This document shows positions 12,147 to 22,601 of a stretch of 64,000 nucleotides of DNA, in pieces. The notes under the pieces are model-generated. The model was not told where the DNA came from and did not search any database. It was given only the letters and a program-made list of their open reading frames with translations. Position 1 is the stretch's first letter. Every line of letters begins with the position of its first letter. A program made the translations under genes and the position numbers. The DNA is from Erythroxylum novogranatense (lineage: Eukaryota > Streptophyta > Magnoliopsida > Malpighiales > Erythroxylaceae), in the NCBI GenBank assembly GCA_029891385.1, contig JAIWQS010000251.1:496001-560000 (forward strand), given 5' to 3'.

Positions 12147-13299
12147 ACCACCAAAATCATTAAATTTGGTGCACTACGTCAAAAGTTATGATCCAAACAT
12201 TTCGGTTTATTCATATGCTAAAACATTTTTCAGCACTTTATTTCGATCCAAAAATTGATATTCTTAAAGACAAAATTGAAACTCAAGTCCTTCATAACTT
12301 TTGTATCCCTATTTCCCTAGTTTAATCCAAATTAAGAATCACCTCATTTGGATTACTAGAACAAAAGTTATGGCCAAAATACTTTCAGATTTTTCTAATC
12401 CAAGACTGAACACTAATACGAACTTCAATTCAGAAATTGAATATCTTAGGGGCTAAATTTAAATTTAATTTCTTCATATGACTTGTAGCACCTTGTCTTA
12501 ATTTTATTTTGCCTTAAGAATAAATTCAATCGGATCTCCATAGATCGAGAATTTCTCAAAATACTGAACCATGTTTAGAAAATTTCCCGACTCACTTTGA
12601 TTAAATCAATCATCCTCAATTTAATCTAAAAAATTCATAAATTTCCAATGAGGATGTAGATAATTGTCTTAGGAATCCAACTCCTCAAAAACCAAGCCAA
12701 TCGGATGTCGGACAGAAAAGATATAAGCAAAAGATTGGACAAGGTCAGATGAGGAAGGAAAATAGCTAAATCAGAAGGAAACAAATCGTTTCGAGTATCA
12801 TAAGACGTGAGCGTATTCCAAGAAAATCACCTTAGTCATTATTGGTTCATCTTCTTTATCTAATACCAAACATGAAGCTCTATATCTCTAGACCATTTTG
12901 AAGTAAGAATCATCTCAATCGGAGCTCTACCACTCAAGATTTGCTTAAAAAATCCAACGTATGTTCTTAACCCCGTTATGCTCTTCCAATCGACCTCTCA
13001 ATTTCTTTCAATCACACTCTTTCAATTAAACTCCAAATGATACAAATTTTCATGGAGAGGTATAACAACATGTTATAAATTTAACACCTTAAGAATCACC
13101 TCAATCGAAGGTCAGACGAAAGCGTTATGGCCCAACAAACCCAACATGTTCATGTTCTAATTCCGATCGAACATACTTTGGCACAAATACCATAAATCTC
13201 CCTATAGATGTCGGATTGACTTCATTTTTAGATGGTTAGAAATTAGACATCTAGAGCTAAAACTTTTATGAAGACCAAAATTTGAAAATATGTCTTTAA

Positions 13300-13440
13300 G
13301 AGGTCCAAAACACACGAACCATGTGAAATCACAAGGTCAGGCCGTGTAACCTTCGGGTGAAATTGTGTTCCTGCGCTGGAAAATACACGACCCGTGTAAA
13401 TTCACACGGGCAGACCGTGTAACTTTCGGGTGAAACAAAT
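13300..13440. repeat. Palindromic cassette (CACACGGGC..CCGTGT type)
   Basis: Repeated words such as CGACCCGTGTAAATTCACA, CACGGGCAGACCGTGT and CTTCGGGTGAAA alternate over 140 bases. The left flank (13190-13275) and right flank (13595-13680) resemble the flanks of the minisatellite at 2199-2440, although the cassettes themselves share no sequence. Confidence 0.7.
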
Positions 13441-14150
13441 TTTCACCCTCCAAGACCCCTCCAAAGGGTCCTAAATCCATCCTAACTTCTCCTATACTCA
13501 TAATCTTGCCAAAATCCACTCTTTCGGGTCCGAGATTCACTTCACAAACTCCAAAGGTTCGGGAATTTCATTTACCACGACATCCTAGCATGTAATGAGC
13601 ATAAATCTAGACTCTGATCTCGAAAACTTGCATACTTGGTATCGTTAGAAAGATAAAAGAACAAGCTACAACTTCAAATAAGGAAACTTTGGCCAATTCT
13701 ATTTCAATTATTCCTGAATTTCCCTTGAATCAGCATACACATTTTTATCCTCATGCAAAACTTAACATTCATCCCAACTTTACTTCTTCTATTACAACCT
13801 CATTCGAACAATTCAATTTGCCATTGGAATTCATCCAACACTCAACCTCAATTCATACGATTTCTTACATTCAATAGCATCTTGTCATTCACCAAGTTCT
13901 TCTCTTGCTTTTCCATAATATCTTACATATATAACCATGGTTCATGCTTAAAGTTTCTCAACTCATCATCCATACTTAATTCACATTCTAATTTCATAAT
14001 CATCCATATACCAATTCATAATTCAAAGCCATACACAAACCCATATTTCATTAAGGCATAATAAGATCTATAACATAATTTATATATATAAATACTCATT
14101 TTATTTCAAGTAATAACTCTAAATTTCCACTTTAAGATCGGGGTCCAACA

Positions 14151-15130
14151 CTTTTGGTGTAAATTGCACATCACATTTTGTCCCTACCTCCTTGCCACTT
14201 CTTAAAATTACAACACTTACATTTTTTCTAAGATTCATCACTATTTGTAACGGTAGTTTGTTGATGTTTTGGGCTTCTAAATGACTAATGACAACAAAAA
14301 ATCTATCCCGTTTGAGTCTTTAAATTTTTTATACTTGATTGAGTCTCTTGTTGAAATTTCAAAATGTTAGTAGCCAAGTTTTTAACTATTTCGTCAAGAG
14401 ATAATTAGAAGCTTCAAGTGGATGTGATAGTTGTCTTGTTTGGTTGGAATGAAGAGAAGGCCTATATGGCTGATTATATACGGTTGATTGGTTTATTTGT
14501 CCATCTCCCCCACCTTAATTTTGGATTATTTCTCTAACCGGGGTTATATGTGATGGAAGAGGGATTATAATTATGTTGAGATTATCCCTGAAAATTAGCC
14601 ATGATAACTTGTTTTGTGAAGCCATCTTGAAATGTCAAAAACATGTTGGTTGGACGCCCTTTAGCTGAAAAAATCTCATATACCTTTGTTGCTTCCATTT
14701 TTCTTATTGCCAATTAATGAACAAGTGCAGTAAGATCATTCGTACGTTTTTCAATAGAAGAAATGTTTACCTCGTTAACTTGTTAGGTTGCCCATCTTAA
14801 TATTGAATTGTTGGGAGTTGGATGCCATATTAGTGATCGACGTGTGCATCTTATTGGTGTTTTTTCAATAAGTGCTCCTCCACTAGTGGCATCGATGATA
14901 ATCCTTTTAGTGGGTAAAAGTTCTTTGTAAAAATACTGAATTAGGAGTTGTTCGCTAATTTGGTGGAACATAATAATAACACATAACTTTTTAAAAACGC
15001 TCCCAATACTCAAATAGTGATTAGTTATTATGTTGGTGAATGCCATAAATCTCCTTTATAAAGTTCGTAGCCCTAAGCTGGAAATAAATTTTCCAAAAAT
15101 TGGTTCTTCATTTCATTTCACATGGTGATC
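14151..15130 (-). pseudogene. Gypsy gag remnant, C-terminal half (copy C)
   Basis: Minus-strand translation across several frame breaks gives the plant Athila/Tat-like gag signature. A reading frame at 14783-15046 contains LIQYFYKELLPTKRII followed by IDATSGGALIEKTPI. Further left the same strand can be read through to a proline/asparagine-rich stretch and a QFQQ..NLETQ-type region as in copies A and B. The block aligns with 44590-45560 and 62920-63900. It is cut on the left by the LTR-type element ending at 14150 and on the right by the insertion at 15131-17270. Frameshifts and stops make it non-functional. Confidence 0.7.
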
Positions 15131-15247
15131 CTTGTAAGTGGTAAGTCGACTTGTACCATGTGTAAGTCGACTTATGCTTGATCGGTACTGTTAAGTCGCC
15201 TTGTTCAACAGTGTAAGTCGACTTATGGATGTTCAATACCGTTAGAT
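15131..15247. repeat. Array of AAGTCGACTT palindromes
   Basis: Four copies of the 10-bp palindrome AAGTCGACTT (one mutated to AAGTCGCCTT) lie within about 90 bases, separated by 20-30 bp. The block is absent from the corresponding place in Gypsy copies A and B, so it arrived with or next to the solo LTR that follows. Confidence 0.75.
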
Positions 15248-17270
15248 TGTTAGAGTAGTGCCCTAAAGGCAATCCCCTTTAGCGCGTTTTGTTCATAGTC
15301 ATGTACAGACTTTATGAATAAATAAAGTAAGGCATATTTCATTTATTTGATGTTCATTTTGTTATGAATTGATGTTGATCTTTAATCAAATTAATGAAGT
15401 CCATGATATATGACATAGCATGAAGGAAATTATGATGAGATCATACTACTGAGATTCCTATCATGTGCAATTATGTCAAGATCTAAATTATCCTAGTCAT
15501 AGGATTAACGAGGTGGACATTGTTAATCCGGATAGACTAGCACATGTCATATTCCTTGATTGGATCAGCGGTGGATCTCGAAGCGTAAATATTGAGATAT
15601 TTAGATTTGACATGTGGATGCTTACTAGTGGTAGTACGTACATTGGATGACCTGCCATGAGATCATCACATGGGTATTCTATTATAATGTCGTTGATAAT
15701 CTCATCATAAGAATGGTGCAGTATCCTTAGACTTGAGGTACTCGAGGATATCTTGAATCTTGATTACGTGCTTTGACTCCATTCCTTGTTGCCTTCCAGA
15801 GGTCGCTCATAGGGTGGTGCTTGGAGTACAGTTTGAGGTATTCAAGGTAATTGAGTAGCCAATAAAGGATTCACCACTACGGAATAGCGAAGAGATACCC
15901 GTGGCCTCTTGTCTGGATCATTACTTGGAAATCTCTAGCGCCGGAGTGAACATATCATGAAGACTGTCTTCATGGACATATAAAGTAATGAGTCCAGACG
16001 AGACCCGATATCACTTGGGCTAGATAAAGTCTAGTAAGAGTTGACACATGGACCATACTCATAACCAAATGGGGTATAGGATGGTGAAAGGACGAATTGC
16101 ACGGTAATTGTCTATGGAAAGGTTCGTGATCTAGTTCCTGATGAGCTCGGGTTCATTAGTCAAACCAATTACTTTCCGGTCAATTGGGGGTCATGATGTG
16201 TTGCTAGACGCCGCTCATGACTTGCTTAGATTAAGTGTTAATCTAAGTGGCCAACATAACCGGGAACCTAATGGGTCACACGCATAAGAGTGGCTCGGAC
16301 ATCTGTAAAATAGTTTTGGATAGTGATCCAATATCTGGAGAGCAATAGGATTAAATAGATCCCGATGAGATTGGGATATGTCCCGATGTGATCGCGACAT
16401 CGACATTGCTGAAAAGGGTCTCCGCCAATTTTTCCGGTACACCGGAGCCCGCCAGGCCGGTAGGACCGACCCCAGTGTGACTGGACCACTTCAGCAACCC
16501 TATATATCAATTAATTAATAAGATTAATTAATTAATATATGTGGACATGTGTCATTAGCCTAAAGAAGTTAATAAGTTTGACTTTGTCAAACTTAATGAT
16601 TAACACACTTTTTAAGGAATTACTAAGGCACCAACGTGCCCCTCTCCTAGCCTAGCTTTCTATCATGTTTTAATTAGTTAAAAAAATCAATTAGAAAGCT
16701 TAAGTAGGTGAGGCTCGTCGATTTTGATAAGAGATAAGGAAAGGATGAGAGTTGAAAAGTCAAATATCATAAATAATGAGATTATTTAATGGTTTTTGAC
16801 TACCCCACGTGGACTCCTCTTTAGCCAAGCTTTAGTTGGCTTTTTAAGTTGTTAAGAGACACTAGAGACAGGTCTTAAGAGTTAAGAAAAAGCATGGAGG
16901 AGTCGTGAATCATGGTGATGGCCGAAACTCTCATGGTTGAGATTTAGAAAATTTTGATTTTTCTAAAGCTTTTCTTCATCTCTTCTCATTTCCAAGGTGC
17001 TTCAACAAGGTGTAATCCTAAGCTCCCCTAGAATAAGGTAAGATCTAGCAGTCTTTAATTATTCTAGCTATTCCCGGGTCAAAGGGTTTGTCCCGGTTAG
17101 GTTTCCGACCTCTGCGTGGATACCGTTAGAGACGGTCTCCTTTGGTCGTTATGGTTTGTTGATTATACTTACATGGATCCGGCTTAAGGAACTTCCCGGA
17201 ACAAAAAAGTTTTGTTTTTCGCACTGTGTCCATGTGATGGACACCCCGGGATTTTCCTACAATCCTAACA
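15248..17270 (+). repeat. Solo LTR, about 2.0 kb, inserted in the Gypsy gag remnant
   Basis: The segment begins TGTTAGAGTAGTGCCC and ends AATCCTAACA, giving the perfect 6-bp terminal inverted repeat TGTTAG/CTAACA typical of LTRs. It has no coding capacity and interrupts gag sequence that is continuous in copies A and B (45560-45590 and 63900-63920). No internal retroelement region accompanies it, hence a solo LTR left by LTR-LTR recombination. The start resembles plant Copia LTRs. No clean 5-bp target duplication is visible (TAGAT left, TATCG right), so small edge rearrangements are likely. Small ORFs at 15465 and 16215-16510 are chance. Confidence 0.7.
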
Positions 17271-17756
17271 TATCGTAAATAGTATAACCAATCCTAGGCG
17301 TTATTCTTTAAGGAGAATGGGAATGCTCCCAATTTAATTTGTTCTTCAATAACACCATTATGCTTCATTCATGTGCATACAACATGAAATTCCTAAAGAT
17401 GCTTATATGGACCCTCGCCTGCAGTACCACGAAAAGTTGACAACAAATGAATTAAACTAGATTTTAATTCAAAATTAACATTTGCATCAAATTAGGAAAA
17501 GTTGTAATGAGGTTGTTGGTTTAACTCTAGTTCGATGAGTTATAGTAGCATTCGATTGTTCACCCTAATTTTTGTTGTTTCAATGCTTGTAGTGTTGCAC
17601 TATTTTCAAATCTTTATTTCTTTCCTTAATTTTTTTAGTCTTTTTGATCTCTGGATTATATTATAAATTAAATTCATTCGAAGATCTTGTAATGAATATA
17701 CAAACTTAGAATTCCGTAGTAACCACACCAAAATTTGGTATAATTGTTGTAAGTAC
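17271..17756 (-). pseudogene. Gypsy gag remnant, N-terminal part (copy C)
   Basis: The minus-strand reading resembles the plant Gypsy gag core in which a PHKHLRNF-type segment is followed by an LKNKL-type segment before the catalytically inert gag helices; here there are several stops. It continues the gag of 14151-15130 after removal of the solo LTR, and aligns with 45575-46115 (copy A) and with the end of the window (copy B). Confidence 0.6.
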
Positions 17757-18010
17757 TAGGGATGGCAATGGGTCCACCCATGTTAATTTTTTTAAAATTA
17801 AAAGTATAAAACAATATCTTTTTTTAATTGGGTCCGATCCTGGGTTGCTCATTCCCAGATCAACCTGAGACCTAACTCTTCTAAGTAAAATGATGTCGTT
17901 CTGCTTAGAAAAGTTAGGTCTCAAGCCAGTCTTGGCCTGCATAGCCTATGGGTTAGCCCAATTGAAAACACTTTAGTATGGGCCCATATGTCGGTCCATT
18001 GCCATCCCTA
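17757..18010. mobile_element. hAT-like MITE, 254 bp
   Basis: The ends are perfect 15-bp inverted repeats: TAGGGATGGCAATGG on the left and CCATTGCCATCCCTA on the right. They are flanked by an 8-bp target duplication, GTAAGTAC left and GTAGGTAC right (7 of 8). The 8-bp duplication and the (C/T)AGGGATGGCAA terminus fit the hAT superfamily. There is no transposase. The same insertion is present at the same place in copy A (46116-46360). Confidence 0.85.
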
Positions 18011-18257
18011 GTAGGTACCCAAAAGTAATTCTTAGGTTCTTGTAATTAAACAAACTTAATATAGAGAAGTAGGAGTCTATCCCGAGGAATTCCAGCTTGC
18101 CAATCATTACGAAAGTAAATAATTAACAAAAGAGGTTGTGAAATTTTGTAATAAAGAAAATAAACGAAGTAATAAAATGAGAGTTTTTAATAAGCAAACC
18201 TTGGTTTACTGTCGTTTTCACCCTTTGGAACTACGATTGATCATTGGTACCAAATAA
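18011..18257 (-). other. Gypsy copy C leader and primer binding site
   Basis: This is the non-coding leader between gag and the 5' LTR on the minus strand. The plus-strand word TTGGTACCAA near 18244-18253 corresponds to TTGGCACCAA in copy A (46592-46601). Read on the minus strand it is TTGGTGCC, a plausible site complementary to a tRNA CCA end, five bases from the inferred LTR edge. The site has one change here. Confidence 0.5.
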
Positions 18258-18730
18258 TGATTTTATCATTCAAAATTCGATGTGATACTAAATATCCATC
18301 TTTTTTAGGGTTAGTTAATCGAAAATACATAATTTAGTTAACTTTCATTGCTTAACAACCTTAGATATGATCTAAAATTTAAATAATAGCTTTAAGAAGA
18401 AAGACAAACACAACATCTACGATATCATTTAATCTAGTTGATGCTTTTTTCTAAGAGAAATAATTTCTGACCAACAAATTAAAACTGCTAGTTGCTACAG
18501 GTAATTAAAAGACTTGAACTTTCACCTATTCAAACTTTAATTTAGCAAATGAGTATTTCAACCAATAAATTAATCACGTGCATTAGACATTAATAAATAA
18601 TAATAATAAAATAAGAGTATAGAAAGCAATTTAATATATAATTAAATACCTCATTTTTAGAATCAATTTCCTCCCAATTTTCAAAGTTTTAAAAAGGGCT
18701 TCCACTTCCTTCAACCAAGAATAAAAGATT

Positions 18731-19703
18731 GGGAAGGAAGGAATTTTCTTTGATTCTGATCCAAATGCTATGTATGCATGACACAATTTATCCTTGCATT
18801 AAGCACCAGGTCAGTAATGGAAGTTGGACCTGGTTTTGGTTTGGTAACTAGGTAAACTGCAATCCACTTATTTTGCATCCTCATATTCAACATCTGAGTA
18901 ATAGAATTCCTCTGAATCTGAGGGTCTCTTCCCTTCATTGTAATGGCCAAAGGCAAGGTACTTTCAGAGGTTTCAATACTCTGGCTCCCATTTTACCTTC
19001 TATTCCTGATGTGCTACGAGATGTTGCCATCTTGTGGAAGTTGGAAACTAGTGGGCGGTTCACCAACAAGTCTTGTCATCTACTACATACTCGATGATTA
19101 ACTAAGGTACCTTATTCTTCTCTTTTATGACATAATTCTATCTCTGCTAAAGCGTCTTTCATATCGTGGCTTGCTATCCTCAATAGACTCAAGATTAAAC
19201 GTCATTTGCACAGAAATGTCGACACTACTTGCTTTTGTGTTAATTGAAGTGAAGATCATGATCACCTCTTTTCTTGTGCTCATATACAAAGGTGGTTTGG
19301 AGTATGATCCTATATTTGTTACCGAGAACGAGCTTTCCCTACTTTTGGGATCACATTTTTACTTGGGCTATTACTCCTGGAAAGGTTATCCTAACACTAT
19401 CATCTATCAAGGCGCCTTTCTTTCTACCATCTACGACATTTGGAAGGAGCGTAACTCATGATTATTTGTTCATAAGGAAATTGGAGCCTATCGGGTTACA
19501 AAGAACAAAATTAATTGGATTCGATCTTCTTTAATAACAAAAAAATATGTACACTACCTTATCTGATGACATGAAGTATATTTTGTAGGTTTAGCTCGGT
19601 TATGTAAATAAGCTGTGTTAGATTTGTTTTCTTTTATTGTGTATAGTATTAAACTCTTTGTAATGTTAGTTTAGATATATATTTTCCTTTTATTTTTCAA
19701 AAA
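18731..19703 (+). mobile_element. 5'-truncated LINE (non-LTR retrotransposon) remnant
   Basis: It is flanked by a 14-bp target duplication: AAGAATAAAAGATT (18717-18730) and AAGAATAAAAGACT (19704-19717). The 3' end is A-rich. The empty site exists in the second LTR unit (near 20727) and in the LTR remnants at 41335 and 59695. Plus-strand translation gives a zf-RVT-like region of plant LINE reverse transcriptases: ILWKLETSGRFTNKSCHLL, then SFISWLAILNRLKIKRHL, then a HDHLFSCAH motif, with frame breaks and stops. Only the C-terminal end of the LINE protein is represented. Confidence 0.8.
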
Positions 19704-20349
19704 AAGAATAAAAGACTTAGCCAATAATAGTCATTTCTACTAACTACAAGTTGAAGAAAAACTACTCTAATATTGACTAAAGAAAAAAGAAAAAAAAAGG
19801 GAACTTTGAGAAATTGGAACATGTAGCTAGAAATTGGATGATTTGCTCTTCACATCTTAGATCTATTTATAGCCTTCAAAACTCAGGCGAAAAGCCAAAT
19901 CTGGCCAAGATAAGGTTTTAAACCACTTTTGATATGTTTTTCTCTTGTAGAATCGAAGTTTTGAATTTGCAGTTTTTACTGAGTATACCTATTCTTAAGA
20001 TCACTTCATACTGTTTTTTCTATCTTTCACTTTGATTCTCATAATATGATATCAATCTGCAAAATAAAATGTTTTGGTAGACCAATCTCCTTAATTCCCC
20101 TTAATAATTTAGGATTTTGCTTATTTATTTTAAACTTTAAAATTTAGATTAAGGTTTAATCTTTTTCTTAAAAGAATTGAATTTGAACACACTAAAATAA
20201 TATTGTAAAGGATTTTAAATAACTTTCATTGCTTAACAACCTTAGATACAATCCAAAATTTAATTAAATAATAGCTTTAAGAAAAGAAAGACCATTGACA
20301 CAAGACAAACACAACATCTACGATAACATTTAATTTAGTTGAATGCTTT

Positions 20350-20450
20350 TTTTAAAACAACATCCAGTAGAAATCCTACTGAGATGTAGGGTCTGGAGAG
20401 GTCTAGTAGTACGCAGCTTGACCCCTAATTAGTAGAAAAGTTGTTTCCAA
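20350..20450 (-). mobile_element. SINE fragment, 101 bp
   Basis: The insert is flanked by a perfect 13-bp duplication AGTTGAATGCTTT (20337-20349 and 20451-20463). The first LTR unit (near 18436) and copy A (near 46790) have the empty site. On the minus strand it begins GGAAACAACTTTTC, contains GTACTACTAGACCTCTCC.. and ACCCTACATCTC, and ends in a TTG-type tail (ATGTTGTTTT). This layout matches the 3' half of widespread plant SINEs that end in TTG repeats. The 5' (tRNA-like) half is absent. Confidence 0.7.
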
Positions 20451-21262
20451 AGTTGAATGCTTTCTCTGAGAGAAATAATTTCTGACGTAACAAATTAAAA
20501 TTCCTAGTTGTTACAGGTAATTAAAAGACTTGAACTTTTACGTATTCAAACTTTAATTTAGCAAATGATTATTTCAACCAATAAATTAATCACGCGCATT
20601 AGACATTAATAAAAATAATCATAAAATAGAAGTATAAAAAACAATTTAATATATGAGTAAATGAAATACTTCACTATAAGAACTAATTTCCTCCCAATCT
20701 TCAATGCTCCAAAATGGGCTTCCAACCAAGAATAAAAGATTTAGTTAATAATAGTCATTCCCACAACTAGAATCTGAAGAAAAAAAATACTCTAATGTTG
20801 ACTAAAAAAAAGAACCTTGAGAAACAAGAAAATGAAGCTAGAAATTAGATGGTAAACTTTTTCACATCTTGGCTCGATTTATAGTCTTTAAAACCCATGT
20901 GAAAAACCCAAACCTAGCCAAGATAAGGTTAATCACTTTTAATATGTTTTTCTCTTGTATATTCGAAGTCTTGAATTTGCAGTTTTTACTAAGTGTGCCC
21001 ACGTCTAAGATCTCATCATATTGTTTTTTTAGACTTCACTTTAATTTGATTCCCATAATCTGATATCAAATGCAAATTAAAATGTTTTCGTAGCTTAATC
21101 TCCTTGATTCCCTTTAATAATTAGTGATTTTGACTATTTAGTTCAAACTTTTCAAATTTGGATTAAGGTTTAATCTTTTTCTTAAAAGAATTGAATTTGA
21201 GCACTTTAAAATAAGATTGAAATGGATTTTAATGCTAAAAATTAGGCAAAAATATGGAAAAT

Positions 21263-21443
21263 CCTTTGGAGTTATAGTAGTCTATTGTGGCGGGATGAAA
21301 GGGAAGGTATGCTCACCGCCACGTGTACTAAGGAAAATACCAGATTGTGAACATGGCTTTCTGTCAAAATTTAGCATTATAGGCTCCTTAAATCAACTTA
21401 TCAGTCACCGTGATCCAGACAACTATTCTTTACAATCAGCTGA
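21263..21443 (+). pseudogene. Class III chitinase pseudogene fragment (copy C)
   Basis: The reading GVIVVYCGG corresponds to the VVYWGQ start of the mature GH18 barrel. Further on FLSKF matches the INIAFLSKFG-type strand, and NYSLQSADD matches the ..SYSLSSADDA.. segment. Most conserved residues between are lost and the catalytic region is absent. It begins directly at the Gypsy LTR edge, as does the homologous relic at 48196, and stops at 21443 where copia-1-associated sequence begins. A 123-codon ORF (21217-21588) runs through it by chance. Confidence 0.65.
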
Positions 21444-22118
21444 TGATACGGAAAAACTCTCTCTTTTACTCATTGAATTCTCCTTTTATATGAGAATAAA
21501 CATAACCTCCATCGGTTATGTTATGTGGCTGTTTAGTCATGGTGTCTTTTCATGTTTAACTGCCAACAACTCTCACTCGGCCACATAAGCCACGAGTTAC
21601 ATCCTCTCTCTAAAATTTCATATGTCATACTGAGAATGAGACGTGCGACCATTAAAGAACCAGTAGTGTTATATTAAGTCACCATCTAACTAACTTAACA
21701 CTTTCATATAGTCATGATACCCTAAATCATCCAAAATATCACCGAACGCATACACTGTCCCTTTATGCTCATAGATATATCATATGTTTATACACCAAGT
21801 ATAATCACCCGGGCTGATATGGTGATGAAGGAAAAATTCTTCCTTAGACACTCATAATAATCCATCTTAGCTTAACTACTTTCCTAATGTGCTCCGTTGG
21901 ACTGTATACAACTTAGCCTCGAAAAACACACTAAAGTAGCAACATCAAGCCTTGACTTCATATCATAGTTCTAAGTCAAAGGGTTTCATTCGATTAGACA
22001 TTAACGTCTATGGGATCATATAATGACAGAGAAAGGGATTTAACTGTCATTCCACAAGAGGGTCGTTATATAGCACACACAGTATGAAATGTGTGTCATA
22101 GCATAACTCCCACTAAGT
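21444..22118 (-). repeat. Candidate 3' LTR of copia-1
   Basis: Read on the minus strand, a purine-rich word CTTAGTGGGAGTT (plus strand AACTCCCACTAAG near 22106-22119) looks like a polypurine tract. The sequence left of it runs about 670 bases until the chitinase relic is interrupted. I could not find a matching second LTR right of 26803, so LTR status is inferred only from position and the tract. Confidence 0.3.
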
Positions 22119-22601
22119 TGGGCATGTCACTCTTTTATGCTATGCAAATCACGAATCTAGCTTTACTTCAAAACTAATCCGAGCCACTAGATTAACATAC
22201 CTAATGCTAATCTTGACACTCAAGATTTGGCTTTAAGGCTTCAATGTGAAATCTGAAACTTTCACATCCGACTCATCAGAGTCTCATCTTAGACTTGCTA
22301 AGGTGACTATTCAAATATAAAACTTATCATATATACTACACAAGTATGAAGATAATACAATATTACATGCACTCAATATTAATATTGTGAAGTCTCATCC
22401 TACTCGCTACTCAAGCGTTAGGGCGATTGCCTGTATGATAAGGTCAATCAAAAGCCTAATGTGTAGTGACATTACAATACGTACCTTATCATGTAATTGT
22501 GTACCAATGAACATTTGAGAAATAAAATTTTATTAACCACAAGCTCGTTAAAATTGAAAAACCATGTCCATTATACAACAAGATATAACTCAATGGAAAA
22601 A

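Larger units (their letters stand above)
10218..14150 (-). mobile_element. Degenerate LTR-type retroelement(s), copy 4, minus-strand end at 14150
   Basis: The plus-strand words GGGGTCCAACA end exactly at 14150, where homology to the Gypsy gag repeat begins; on the minus strand this reads TGTTGGACCCCGATC, an LTR-like start also seen at 9766. The interior repeats the diverged AAGAATCACCTC / TATGGCCAAAA module several times (about 12290-13270) and carries a 405-bp tandem duplication and a cassette at 13300-13440. The part at 10230-10810 resembles plus-strand LTR sequence. There are no coding remnants, and the nesting order is not resolved. Confidence 0.4.
18258..21262 (-). repeat. 5' LTR of Gypsy copy C, internally tandem-duplicated
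   Basis: By comparison with copy A (LTR 46606-48195), the LTR starts at TGATTTTATC and ends near 21262. A unit of about 1 kb occurs twice: 18344-20218 (including an inserted LINE) and 20219-21262 (no LINE, but a SINE). Both units begin TAACTTTCATTGCTTAACAA. The terminal ATCA of the intact copy has decayed here. Confidence 0.65.

Noticed and set aside
16215..16510. Minus-strand ORFs of 75-80 codons
   Set aside because: They lie inside the solo LTR, overlap each other in different frames and show no recognisable domain.
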